64,000 nucleotides of DNA from positions 128,542 through 192,541 of the forward strand of contig CAYSTA010000001.1 in the NCBI GenBank assembly GCA_964433845.1. The letters run 5' to 3'. The notes under the pieces are model-generated. The model was given only the letters and a program-made list of their open reading frames with translations. It had not been told where the DNA came from and ran no database searches. A program made the position numbers and the translations under genes. This stretch comes from MAG-121220-bin8 sp964433845. Its GTDB lineage: Bacteria > Bacteroidota > Bacteroidia > Flavobacteriales > Flavobacteriaceae. Shown here in pieces: positions 26,836-35,426 of the stretch (the first letter of the stretch is position 1; the number at the start of each line of letters is the position of its first letter).

Positions 26836-28434
26836 ATGATCAAAAAGTCTGAATACATTATATCATTTATTTTAATTTTCAATATAAGCTGTTCCAATAA
26901 TTTAACATTAGATGAAAAAAGCATCTTTAGATATAATGAACATTCAAATATAAGTTCATTAGATCCAGCATTTGCAAGTACTTTAAGGAATATTTGGCCA
27001 GTTAATCAATTATTTAACGGCTTGGTTCAGTTAGATGATTCACTCAATATTAAGCCAGATTTAGCCAAAAAATGGACAATTTCACAAGATGGTCTTAAAT
27101 ATACTTTTACAATTAAAAAAAATATCACTTTTCATGATTCTAATATTTTTGGTAAAGATTCTACAAGAAATGTAAATGCTTATGATTTTGAATATAGTTT
27201 CAAAAGATTAAAGGATCCTAAATTAGGATCTCCAGGATCTTGGGTTTTAAATAATGTTGAAAAGTTTAAGGCTACTAATGATAGTATTTTTACTATCAAC
27301 TTAAAAAATCCTTTTGCTGCATTTTTAGGTATTTTATCTATGAAATATTGTTCTGTTGTTCCTAAAGAGGCAGTAGAGTATTATGGGGCAAAGTTTGGTA
27401 AAAACCCCATTGGAACAGGTCCTTTTAAATTCAAGAGATGGGAAGAAAATATAAAGTTAGTTCTTAGAAAAAATAACAACTATTATGAAAAAGATAAAAA
27501 TGGAACTTCAATTCCTTATCTAGAGGCAATTTCAATTACTTTATTACCTGATAAAAAAAGTGAATTTATGGAATTCGCACAAGGAAAAATTGATTTTATA
27601 AATTCAATTGATTCTTCTTTTAAAGATCAATTATTAGAATCAAACGGAAATCTAAAGAAAGAATACTCTAAATCTATAAATTTAATTAGCGGTCCATACT
27701 TAAATACAGAATACATTGGATTCTTTCTTGGCAACAAAAATTCATTGATTAATTCCAAAAAATTAAGATTAGCAATTAATTACGGATTTGATAGAGTTAA
27801 AATGATGAAATTTTTGAGAAACAACATTGGTTATCCTGCAAATAATGGTTTTATACCATTTGGTCTCAATAAAGATATCCATACAAAAGGGTTTAGCTAT
27901 AATCCAAATAAAGCAAAAAAACTTATTGCAGAGTACAAAAAAGAAAGTGGAAACAATAAAATTGAATTAATTCTTTCAACAGATGCCAATTATATAGATA
28001 TTGTTGAATATATTCAGAGGGAACTATTAGAAATTGGAGTTGTAATTAAAATAAATATTATGCCTCCTTCAAGTCTGAGACAAGGAAAATCAAATGGAAA
28101 ATTAGAACTTTTTAGGGCTAGTTGGATTGCAGATTATCCTGACGCTGAAAACTATCTGTCTCTATTCAACTCAAAAAACAAAGCTCCAAATGGACCTAAT
28201 TATACTCATTTTGAAAACTCTAAGTATGATGATTTATTTATTAAATCCTATTTAGAGCAATCTGATGAAAAAAGAAGAATTATTTATTCAAAATTAGATA
28301 AGATGATTATTGAAGAAGCTCCCATAATTCCTCTTTACTATGATAAAATAATGCGATTTACGAAAAAAAATGTCATTGGTTTAAACACAAACCCTATTAA
28401 CCAATTGAATCTAAAGAGAGTATATAAAAAGTAA
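26836..28434 (+). CDS. oligopeptide ABC transporter substrate-binding lipoprotein
   Basis: 532-residue SBP family 5 protein. The signal peptide ends in the lipobox NISC with the lipidated Cys19, so it is membrane-anchored outside the inner membrane. EHSNISSLDPAFAST, NQLFNGLVQLDDSLNI, then NAYDFEYSFKRL and GTGPFKFKRWE match the DppA/OppA fold, and the region from about 300 contains the second lobe. It would bind peptides or nickel-like ligands for an ABC importer, but no permease or ATPase gene is adjacent. It ends 1 base before the convergent rpmE2. Confidence 0.88.
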   Translation: MIKKSEYIISFILIFNISCSNNLTLDEKSIFRYNEHSNISSLDPAFASTLRNIWPVNQLFNGLVQLDDSLNIKPDLAKKWTISQDGLKYTFTIKKNITFHDSNIFGKDSTRNVNAYDFEYSFKRLKDPKLGSPGSWVLNNVEKFKATNDSIFTINLKNPFAAFLGILSMKYCSVVPKEAVEYYGAKFGKNPIGTGPFKFKRWEENIKLVLRKNNNYYEKDKNGTSIPYLEAISITLLPDKKSEFMEFAQGKIDFINSIDSSFKDQLLESNGNLKKEYSKSINLISGPYLNTEYIGFFLGNKNSLINSKKLRLAINYGFDRVKMMKFLRNNIGYPANNGFIPFGLNKDIHTKGFSYNPNKAKKLIAEYKKESGNNKIELILSTDANYIDIVEYIQRELLEIGVVIKINIMPPSSLRQGKSNGKLELFRASWIADYPDAENYLSLFNSKNKAPNGPNYTHFENSKYDDLFIKSYLEQSDEKRRIIYSKLDKMIIEEAPIIPLYYDKIMRFTKKNVIGLNTNPINQLNLKRVYKK

Positions 28435-28435
28435 G

Positions 28436-28687
28436 TTACTTTTTTAACTTAGCATACCTGTTTTTAAACTTGTCTATTCTACCAGCAGTATCTACAAGTT
28501 TTGTTTTTCCAGTATAGTAAGGGTGGGAAGTTCTTGAAATTTCAAGTTTAACTAATGGATATGTTGCACCTTCATGCTCAATTGTCTCCTTAGCCTCAAC
28601 AGTAGATTTTGTTAAAAAAATGTCATTATTAGACATATCTTTAAAAGCAACTAATCTGTAATTTTCAGGATGTATACCTTCTTTCAT
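28436..28687 (-). CDS. rpmE2: 50S ribosomal protein L31 type B
   Basis: 83 residues from the ATG at 28687: MKEGIHPENYRLVAFKDMS, then ISRTSHPYYTGKTKLVDTAGRIDKF, the type B L31 pattern. It lacks the CxxC zinc ligands of type A L31. The frame is open 48 bases further upstream, but the promoter box at 28706 lies inside that extension, so the ATG at 28687 is preferred. In other bacteria the zinc-free type is often induced under zinc limitation; no Zur-like operator is seen here. Confidence 0.94.
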   Translation of the reverse strand: MKEGIHPENYRLVAFKDMSNNDIFLTKSTVEAKETIEHEGATYPLVKLEISRTSHPYYTGKTKLVDTAGRIDKFKNRYAKLKK

Positions 28688-28705
28688 ATCATTAATAATT
28701 GGATG

Positions 28706-28736
28706 CAAATTTAATTCTTTTTTACAAATTTGCAAC
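28706..28736 (-). promoter_or_regulatory. promoter of rpmE2
   Basis: On the minus strand GTTG (28733-28736), a 19-base spacer and TAAATTTG (28706-28713), 18 bases upstream of the chosen ATG. It fits the same consensus and spacing as rpmH and settles the start codon. Confidence 0.7.
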
Positions 28737-28796
28737 TAAACTTAACTTATTTAAAAAAGTGAATTTGTTTAAAAATGAAGATTAATAAATTCTAAC

Positions 28797-28804
28797 TACT
28801 TTTG
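28797..28804 (+). promoter_or_regulatory. -7 promoter box of the DUF4199-GT2 operon
   Basis: TACTTTTG matches TAnnTTTG, 32 bases upstream of the ATG at 28837. A TTTG at 28764-28767 is too far away (29 bases) for normal spacing. Confidence 0.45.
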
Positions 28805-28836
28805 CACCTATAATTAATAACCTAAAATTTAATTAA

Positions 28837-29349
28837 ATGGAAGAAATTACAACAAAAAAATATATGATAGAGTACGGTACTTGGACAGGAATTATTCTTA
28901 TTTGCTTTGCTATTATGCTATTTTTTTTAGAAGCTCATTATGAAAATAGTACATCAACACAAATAATTAATGCACTTATTCAGTTTTCAGGAATTACAAT
29001 TGCATGTTTAGCATACAAAAAAGCTAATTCTTCTAAAATTTCTTGGGGAGAAACTAGAAAAATTGGAAGTGGTGTTTCCCTGATTATAGCTATAATAGCC
29101 CTTATTTATACTTATCTTCTTATAAATGTGATTGAACCAGGTTACATGGACAAAGTTTTAGAAATAAGTTATTATGAAACACTTGAAAAATACCCTGAGG
29201 CATTGGCTAATATGGACTTAAATCAATATATCGAAACTGCTAAACCCTATACTTGGTTTACCTATCCAGCTATTTTATTTTTTACAATATTATTTGGTTT
29301 TATCTATAGTTTAATTTTAGGATTTTTTATAAAAACAAAAAGTGAATAG
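28837..29349 (+). CDS. DUF4199 domain membrane protein
   Basis: 170 residues with four membrane helices: about 13-31, 42-60, 78-98 and 140-160. The family is abundant in Bacteroidota and often stands just before the glycosyltransferase found here. Its function is unknown. The 2-base gap to the GT2 gene suggests coupled translation, so a role beside lipid-linked sugar handling is plausible but only an inference. Confidence 0.88.
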   Translation: MEEITTKKYMIEYGTWTGIILICFAIMLFFLEAHYENSTSTQIINALIQFSGITIACLAYKKANSSKISWGETRKIGSGVSLIIAIIALIYTYLLINVIEPGYMDKVLEISYYETLEKYPEALANMDLNQYIETAKPYTWFTYPAILFFTILFGFIYSLILGFFIKTKSE

Positions 29350-29351
29350 AA

Positions 29352-30299
29352 ATGCGTCTATCCATTGTTATACCTCTTTATAACGAACAAAATTCTTTAA
29401 AAGAGTTAAATGAAACTATTGAAAAGGTGGTTTCAGCTATGGATATTGAATATGAATTAATATATATCGATGATGGAAGTAATGACAATTCTTGGAATAT
29501 TGTCAAAAATCTCGCAAAAGAATCTGATCAAATAAAGGGAATAAAATTCCTTAGAAACTTCGGAAAATCACAAGCATTATCAGCAGGTTTCAAATCAGCA
29601 AAGGGAGATGTAATTATTACAATGGATGCTGACCTTCAAGATGATCCAAATGAAATTCCTGATCTTTTTAAAGGAATTTATGAAGAAAATTTTGATTTAA
29701 TTTCAGGCTGGAAAAAGAAAAGATATGATTCATTTATTTTTAAAAATTTTCCATCAAAAATATTTAACTGGGCTGCTAGAAAAACTTCAGGAATAAAGCT
29801 TAATGATTTTAATTGTGGAATTAAATCTTATAAAAAAGCTGTTGTAAAGGAAATAAAGCTAACAGGAGGAATGCATAGATATATTCCCGTTTTAGCAAAA
29901 AATGCAGGTTTTAAAAATATTTCTCAAAAAATAGTAAAACATCACCCTAGAAAACACGGAAAAACAAAGTATGGTCCTGATAGATTTATTAAAGGATTTC
30001 TTGATCTTATTACCTTATGGTTCATTCATAAATTTGGCAAACGACCAATGCATTTTTTTGGACTAATAGGGACAATTATGTTATTAATTGGGTTCCTTTT
30101 TTCAGTTTATTTGGGGATTGATAAACTATTAATTGAAACCAGTGGAAGATTGATAACTGAAAGGCCAGAATTTTATATTTCTTTAGCTACTATGATAATG
30201 GGATCCCAGTTTTTTCTTGCAGGATTTTTAGGTGAAATCATTTTAAGAAATAAAAAAATTAAAAATCAATATATCATTTCTGAAAAAGTTAATGAATGA
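29352..30299 (+). CDS. family 2 glycosyltransferase (dolichol-phosphate-mannose synthase-like)
   Basis: 315 residues. The GT-A domain starts SIVIPLYNEQNSLKEL, with IDDGSNDNSW (39-48), NFGKSQALSAGF (69-80), the DxD-type MDADLQDDPNEIPDL (91-105) and FNCGIKSYKK. Two C-terminal membrane helices (about 232-255 and 275-298) classify it with the DPM1/GtrB/ArnC-like enzymes that charge undecaprenyl phosphate with a sugar at the inner membrane. The TGA stop overlaps the ATG of the phosphosugar mutase (ATGA), suggesting translational coupling. Confidence 0.9.
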   Translation: MRLSIVIPLYNEQNSLKELNETIEKVVSAMDIEYELIYIDDGSNDNSWNIVKNLAKESDQIKGIKFLRNFGKSQALSAGFKSAKGDVIITMDADLQDDPNEIPDLFKGIYEENFDLISGWKKKRYDSFIFKNFPSKIFNWAARKTSGIKLNDFNCGIKSYKKAVVKEIKLTGGMHRYIPVLAKNAGFKNISQKIVKHHPRKHGKTKYGPDRFIKGFLDLITLWFIHKFGKRPMHFFGLIGTIMLLIGFLFSVYLGIDKLLIETSGRLITERPEFYISLATMIMGSQFFLAGFLGEIILRNKKIKNQYIISEKVNE

Positions 30300-32002
30300 G
30301 TGAATTAAATATAATTGAAGAAAATTATAAATCTTGGACTAAATCACCTTTTGATAAAAAAACGATATCTAAAATAATAAAGCTTAAAATAAATAACCTT
30401 GAAGATTTTAAGGATTCCTTCTACAAAGATTTAAGCTTTGGTACTGGTGGAATGAGAGGAGTTATTGGTTTGGGACCAAATCGAGTGAATAAGTATACTT
30501 TTGGAAGAAATACACAAGGAATTTCAACATATATAAGAAATAATTATAAGAATGAAATGCCATCTGTAGTTATAGCTTATGATTGTAGAAATCAAAGTGA
30601 ATATTTGGCTAATAAGGTAGCTGAAATTTTTAGTGCTAATGGAATTAAGGTTTTTTTATTTAGTTCCATTAAACCAACCCCAGAACTCTCATATGCATTA
30701 GTTAAATTAAAATGTATTTGCGGGATAGTTTTAACAGCTTCGCACAATCCTCCGGAATATAACGGCTACAAAGTATATTGGGAAGATGGGGGGCAAATTG
30801 TTCCTCCAATTGATATGAATTTAATTTCAGAAATAAATAATACAAAATACTCAGAAATAAATTTTAAAAAGAATGATCAATTTATTGAATTGATTGATAA
30901 AGAAATAGATGATTTATTTGTTGCAGACTCTATTAAAAATGGTAAAATAGGGATTTCTAAAAGAGAAGATTATAAAATTGTTTTTACCCCATTGCATGGA
31001 ACCTCATACTTAATTGGGCCTAGAGTTTTGAAAGAAGCTGGGTATACTAATTTAAAAATTGTAAAAGAACAAGCCATACCAGATGGAAATTTTCCTACTA
31101 TAAAATCACCAAACCCAGAAGAAAAAGAAGCTTTAGAAATGGCATTAAGTCTAGCAAAGGTTAATAATTCTGACATATTTATTGGAACAGATCCTGATGC
31201 AGACAGGCTTGGTATAGGAGTAAAGGATGATACTGGTAATTATATCACTTTGAACGGAAATCAAATCATGGTCATTTTAACAGAATATTTATTAAGTAAG
31301 AAAAATGTAAATAAATCATGTTTCATTGGATCAACGATTGTTTCTACTCCAATGATAAAAAAGTTAGCAAAATATCACGATGTAGATATTAAAATGGGAC
31401 TTACAGGTTTTAAATGGATAGCAAAAATGATTAAGGATTTTCCTAATCAAAAATTTATTGGAGGAGGTGAAGAAAGTTATGGATACCTAGTTGGGGATTT
31501 TGTTAGAGACAAAGATGCCATTACGAGCACTTTATTAGCCTGTGAGTTAGGTTCAGAATGTAAAAGTAATGGGGGAAATATATATGATTATTTAATAGAT
31601 TGCTATGTAAAATATGGTTTTTTTATGGAAAGATTAATTTCAATTGAAAAAAAAGGAATTAAAGGGTCAAAAGAAATAAAATTAATTATGGATAAGTTGA
31701 GAAATAGTCAAATTAATGAGTTGGCAGGAAGTGAATTAAAATTAATTCAAGATTTTGAAAATTCAAAAGAAACCAATTTTTTAACCGGGGAAAAATCTAT
31801 TTTAGAATTTCCTAAATCTAATGTTTTGATTTTTGAATCTAAAGATGGCACGAGAGTTGCAGCTAGACCTAGTGGAACAGAACCTAAAATAAAGTTTTAC
31901 TTTAGTGTTAATATGAAATTAGAATCTAGGAAAATGTTTAAAAAATCAAATATTATCCTTGGAAAGAAAATGGATAAACTAGTATCGGAATTTAATTTTT
32001 AA
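30296..32002 (+). CDS. phospho-sugar mutase (phosphoglucomutase/phosphomannomutase family)
   Basis: 568 residues of the alpha-D-phosphohexomutase superfamily in the longer PgcA-like branch. LSFGTGGMRGVIGLGPNRVN (46-65) is the start motif. The phosphoserine is S149 in TASHNPPEYNGYKVYW, the metal loop is GTDPDADRLG (297-306), the sugar-specificity loop is GGGEESYGY, and the phosphate-binding RPSGTEPKIKFYF is near the end. It interconverts hexose 1- and 6-phosphates. It supplies nucleotide-sugar precursors that the overlapping glycosyltransferase operon could use. Confidence 0.92.
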   Translation: MSELNIIEENYKSWTKSPFDKKTISKIIKLKINNLEDFKDSFYKDLSFGTGGMRGVIGLGPNRVNKYTFGRNTQGISTYIRNNYKNEMPSVVIAYDCRNQSEYLANKVAEIFSANGIKVFLFSSIKPTPELSYALVKLKCICGIVLTASHNPPEYNGYKVYWEDGGQIVPPIDMNLISEINNTKYSEINFKKNDQFIELIDKEIDDLFVADSIKNGKIGISKREDYKIVFTPLHGTSYLIGPRVLKEAGYTNLKIVKEQAIPDGNFPTIKSPNPEEKEALEMALSLAKVNNSDIFIGTDPDADRLGIGVKDDTGNYITLNGNQIMVILTEYLLSKKNVNKSCFIGSTIVSTPMIKKLAKYHDVDIKMGLTGFKWIAKMIKDFPNQKFIGGGEESYGYLVGDFVRDKDAITSTLLACELGSECKSNGGNIYDYLIDCYVKYGFFMERLISIEKKGIKGSKEIKLIMDKLRNSQINELAGSELKLIQDFENSKETNFLTGEKSILEFPKSNVLIFESKDGTRVAARPSGTEPKIKFYFSVNMKLESRKMFKKSNIILGKKMDKLVSEFNF

Positions 32003-32004
32003 AT

Positions 32005-33828
32005 ATGACTTATTTTAATAAAATTTTTAAATTCGCCATCCCCTATTCAAAATACATTTTTCTTAATATTTTTTTCAATATTCTTTATGCTATTTTTAGT
32101 GCCTTATCATTTCTTTCATTAATGCCAATGTTAGAAGTCTTGTTTGGTGACTCAAATAGAAACTATAAGAAACCAGAGTTTGATGGTTTATCTAATTTTG
32201 GCAATAACCTAGAAGAATGGCTTAACTTCCAAGTTAGCACCTTTGCAGGTGATGATCCCAAAAAAGCATTAATGTTTGTTATTTTAACAATCATAGTTCT
32301 ATTTTTTCTAAAAAACTTTTTCAACTATATCGCAATGTTTTTCATTACATTTCTAAGAAATGGAGTATTAAAAGATCTCCGACAGAGTGTATATGAAAAG
32401 ATTATTGATTTACCTCTTCCATATTTCTCTGAAAAGAAAAAAGGTGATGTAATTTCAAGAATCACAGCTGATGTGCTTGAAATTCAAAACTCATTTCTTT
32501 CTGTATTAGAATTAATAGTTAGAGAACCTCTAACTATTTTCTTTACAATTTTGGCAATGTTTCTTATTAGTTTTGAACTAACTGCTTTTGTACTATTTTT
32601 TATACCATTATCAGGTTTTATAATTTCTCTAATTGGAAAATCGCTAAAGCCAACATCAAATTTAGTTCAAGCTGAACAAGCAGAAATATTATCTATTACT
32701 GAAGAAACATTACAAGGGTTAAAAATTATAAAAGGATTTATAGCTGAATTATTTTTTATTAATAGATTTCAAAAAACTAATGATAAATTTTATAATTATT
32801 CAAATAAATTAATTAATCGTCAAAATTTAGCAAGTCCATTAAGTGAGTTCCTAGGAATTTCCGTTATTGGTGTTCTTCTTTGGTATGGAGGCCAATTAGT
32901 ATTAGTTGACCTTCAATTAAAGCCAGCAGCTTTTTTGACTTATATGGGACTGGCATATGGGGTTTTAACTCCAGCCAAAGCAATTAGTAAAGCATCTTAT
33001 TCAATTAAAAAGGGTAATGCAGCAGCAGAAAGAGTTCTTGAAATTTTAGAATCTGAATCTACAATTAAAGAGATAAAAAATCCTATTAAAAAAGATACAT
33101 TTGAAAATGAACTAAATTTTAAAAATGTTTCTTTTAAATATGATAAAGAGGTAGTGCTAAAAAGCTTGTCCTTCAAAATTAAAAAGGGGCAAACTATTGC
33201 AATTGTAGGACAATCTGGTAGTGGAAAGTCGACAATTGCTAATTTAATACCAAGATTTTATGATGCAACTGAAGGTGAAATTGAAATTGACGGAATTAAC
33301 ATCAAAAATTTATTAAAAAAAGATCTTAGAGATCTAATAGGAATAGTGACACAAGATTCTATACTATTTAATGATTCTATAGCAAATAATATTACTTTAT
33401 CTGATTCTTCGGTAAATACCAATCAAATTATTGAAGCCACTAAAATTGCTAATGCTTATGAATTTATAGAAAAAATTGGCAACAAACTTGATTCTAATGT
33501 TGGTGATAGTGGAGGTAAATTATCTGGTGGACAAAAACAACGAATCTCTATAGCAAGAGCTGTTTTAAATAATCCTCCAATTATGATTTTAGATGAAGCT
33601 ACTTCTTCACTTGATTCAGAATCAGAAAAACTAGTTCAGGATGCTCTGGATAATTTAATGAAAAACAGAACATCAATAATAATAGCTCATAGGTTATCAA
33701 CTATTCAAAATGCTGATTTAATTTTAGTTATGGACCATGGGGAAATCGTAGAATTAGGTAAGCATGAAGAATTAATTAAAGTTAATGGTATTTATTCCAA
33801 ATTAATAAAGCTACAGTCCTTTAATTAA
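32005..33828 (+). CDS. ABC exporter, fused permease and ATPase (MsbA-like)
   Basis: 607-residue half-transporter. The type IV exporter membrane domain (about 8-320, six helices) has FSEKKKGDVISRITADVLEIQ as intracellular coupling-helix region. The nucleotide-binding domain has Walker A GQSGSGKST (about 405-413), the Q-loop, signature LSGGQKQR, Walker B IMILDEATSSLDSESEK and the H-loop HRLST. It resembles the lipid A/lipid flippase MsbA group, and the position in a sugar/envelope operon supports a lipid-linked cargo. Multidrug efflux cannot be excluded. It follows the mutase by 2 bases. Confidence 0.88.
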   Translation: MTYFNKIFKFAIPYSKYIFLNIFFNILYAIFSALSFLSLMPMLEVLFGDSNRNYKKPEFDGLSNFGNNLEEWLNFQVSTFAGDDPKKALMFVILTIIVLFFLKNFFNYIAMFFITFLRNGVLKDLRQSVYEKIIDLPLPYFSEKKKGDVISRITADVLEIQNSFLSVLELIVREPLTIFFTILAMFLISFELTAFVLFFIPLSGFIISLIGKSLKPTSNLVQAEQAEILSITEETLQGLKIIKGFIAELFFINRFQKTNDKFYNYSNKLINRQNLASPLSEFLGISVIGVLLWYGGQLVLVDLQLKPAAFLTYMGLAYGVLTPAKAISKASYSIKKGNAAAERVLEILESESTIKEIKNPIKKDTFENELNFKNVSFKYDKEVVLKSLSFKIKKGQTIAIVGQSGSGKSTIANLIPRFYDATEGEIEIDGINIKNLLKKDLRDLIGIVTQDSILFNDSIANNITLSDSSVNTNQIIEATKIANAYEFIEKIGNKLDSNVGDSGGKLSGGQKQRISIARAVLNNPPIMILDEATSSLDSESEKLVQDALDNLMKNRTSIIIAHRLSTIQNADLILVMDHGEIVELGKHEELIKVNGIYSKLIKLQSFN

Positions 33829-33864
33829 ACTTATTCTATATGGAGTTGTCTTAATTACTAAAAT

Positions 33865-34425
33865 ATGCAATTGAAAAATGAGTTTAAATTTATTGAAGAC
33901 TTAAAAAATAAAGAGACTCAAAATAAGGCATTTGAATCTTTATTAAATCAATACAAAGAACCTTTGTATTGGCATATAAGAAAAATAGTTTTAAACCATG
34001 ATGATGCTGATGATGTATTACAAAATACTTTTGTTAAAATTTTTAAAGGAATAAAAAAATTTAAAGGAGAAAGTAAACTCTATACTTGGATGTACAGAAT
34101 AGCTACTAATGAATCATTAAATTTTTTAAAACTTAAAGCCAAAAAATACTTTAATAGTTCTGAGGAAATGATGACTTTTATAGTTAAAAACCTTAAAGAT
34201 GACCCATTCTTTGATGGAGATGACCTTCAGCATAAATTACAAGTTATTATATCTAAGCTTCCTCAAAAACAAAAATTAGTTTTTCAAATGAAGTATGAAC
34301 AAAACATGAAATTCAAAGATATATCTGAAATTTTAGGAACCTCTATTGGTGCATTAAAGGCTTCGTATCATATCGCTGTAAATAAAATAAAAAAAGAAAT
34401 TAATGAAATTCAAACCTTTTTGTAA
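33865..34425 (+). CDS. ECF-type RNA polymerase sigma factor
   Basis: 186 residues with the two-domain ECF layout. Region 2 (about 25-95) contains HDDADDVLQNTFVKIFKGI and the promoter-melting YTWMYRIATNESLNFLK. Region 4 (about 125-180) has LPQKQKLVFQMKYEQNMKF and the helix-turn-helix ISEILGTSIGALKASYHIAVNKIKK. It directs RNA polymerase to a stress- or envelope-specific regulon. It is followed by a one-TM protein and a secreted protein, which look like its regulatory partners. Confidence 0.92.
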   Translation: MQLKNEFKFIEDLKNKETQNKAFESLLNQYKEPLYWHIRKIVLNHDDADDVLQNTFVKIFKGIKKFKGESKLYTWMYRIATNESLNFLKLKAKKYFNSSEEMMTFIVKNLKDDPFFDGDDLQHKLQVIISKLPQKQKLVFQMKYEQNMKFKDISEILGTSIGALKASYHIAVNKIKKEINEIQTFL

Positions 34426-34444
34426 TGTAATTGTCTATATATAA

Positions 34445-34915
34445 ATGGATTACAATAATAACATACCAATTAATAAAAAAAGATTCATAACTCCTAAAGG
34501 ATTTTTTGAAAGCATTCAGTATGAAAATGTTTCAGAAAATAAAATAAAATTTAAAGGATTTATAGTTCCAAAAAATTATTTTTCATCAATAGATAAACAA
34601 CAAATATTTAATAGAATATATATTAATAAAATAAAATATCTTAAAACTAATTTTTATAAAGTAGCCTCTTTAGCTGCCATTTTTATTTGTCTATTTTATC
34701 TTTTAAATTATTCTGAAGTGGATAGTTATGATATTAATTCTAATGATGTAATTAACTATGTAAATGAAGATTTTATTATGCTAACCAACTCTGAATACTC
34801 CGAATTATTAGATTCAAATGATATAAATTATACTAATTTGATAACTTATAGTGATATTGAAAACTACTTTATAGAAACATCTAATATAGATGTAGAAAAT
34901 TTAATTATTGAATAA
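34445..34915 (+). CDS. one-span membrane protein, putative anti-sigma partner
   Basis: 156 residues, unnamed family. Residues 1-70 are cytoplasmic, with two repeats of a motif: TPKGFFESI (16-24) and VPKNYFSSI (41-49). A single membrane helix lies at 71-89. The periplasmic tail (90-156) is unusually acidic, rich in Asp, Asn, Ser and Glu. Short proteins with a P-x-x-[YF]-F motif and one helix directly after an ECF sigma are commonly the sigma-tethering partners in flavobacteria; I infer the same here. No classic ZAS zinc motif is seen. Confidence 0.6.
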   Translation: MDYNNNIPINKKRFITPKGFFESIQYENVSENKIKFKGFIVPKNYFSSIDKQQIFNRIYINKIKYLKTNFYKVASLAAIFICLFYLLNYSEVDSYDINSNDVINYVNEDFIMLTNSEYSELLDSNDINYTNLITYSDIENYFIETSNIDVENLIIE

Positions 34916-34916
34916 T

Positions 34917-35360
34917 ATGAAAAATATAATATTTTGTTTGTCAGCTTTTTTAATGATAAATACTATTTTCTCCCAATCTGAAAGAATGAGCAGGGAAAAA
35001 ATAGATGCATATAAAAAACTATACTTAACAGATAAGTTAAAATTAAATCCAAGTACAGAAACTGCTTTCTGGACAGCTTACAAAACATATGAAGACAGTT
35101 TATATAAACTTACTAGAGAAAGAAGGCAAAAAATTACAAAAGCAAGAACGGATAATATCTCTATCTCTGATGAGGAATTTTCTAAAATGATTGATAATTA
35201 TATGAATTATGAAAAAAGAAAAGTAGAGCTAAGAGGTAAACTGATTTCTGAATTAAAAGAAGTTATGTCGTTTAGAAAAACTTTTATGCTATTTAGATAT
35301 GAAGAAGATTTTAGAAGAGAAATGATGGAGAAATTAAGAAAGCAGAGAAAAGAAAAATAA
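34917..35360 (+). CDS. secreted Spy/CpxP-like protein (sensor of ECF sigma type)
   Basis: 147 residues from the ATG at 34917, one base after the preceding stop; a TTG at 34908 overlaps it and is less likely. A signal peptide (about 1-18, ending NTIFSQ) leads to an all-helical, highly charged periplasmic protein: REKIDAYKKLYLTDKLKLN, FWTAYKTYEDSLYKL, then FRREMMEKLRKQRKEK. The pattern is like Spy/CpxP chaperones and the small proteins often named ECF-sigma sensors in flavobacteria. It probably senses envelope stress for the two genes upstream. Confidence 0.65.
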   Translation: MKNIIFCLSAFLMINTIFSQSERMSREKIDAYKKLYLTDKLKLNPSTETAFWTAYKTYEDSLYKLTRERRQKITKARTDNISISDEEFSKMIDNYMNYEKRKVELRGKLISELKEVMSFRKTFMLFRYEEDFRREMMEKLRKQRKEK

Positions 35361-35426
35361 AGTCTTAGAAGAAAATTTTATTATTTAGAGACTCCACTAT
35401 TATACTATATTTACGCAAATTTTAAT

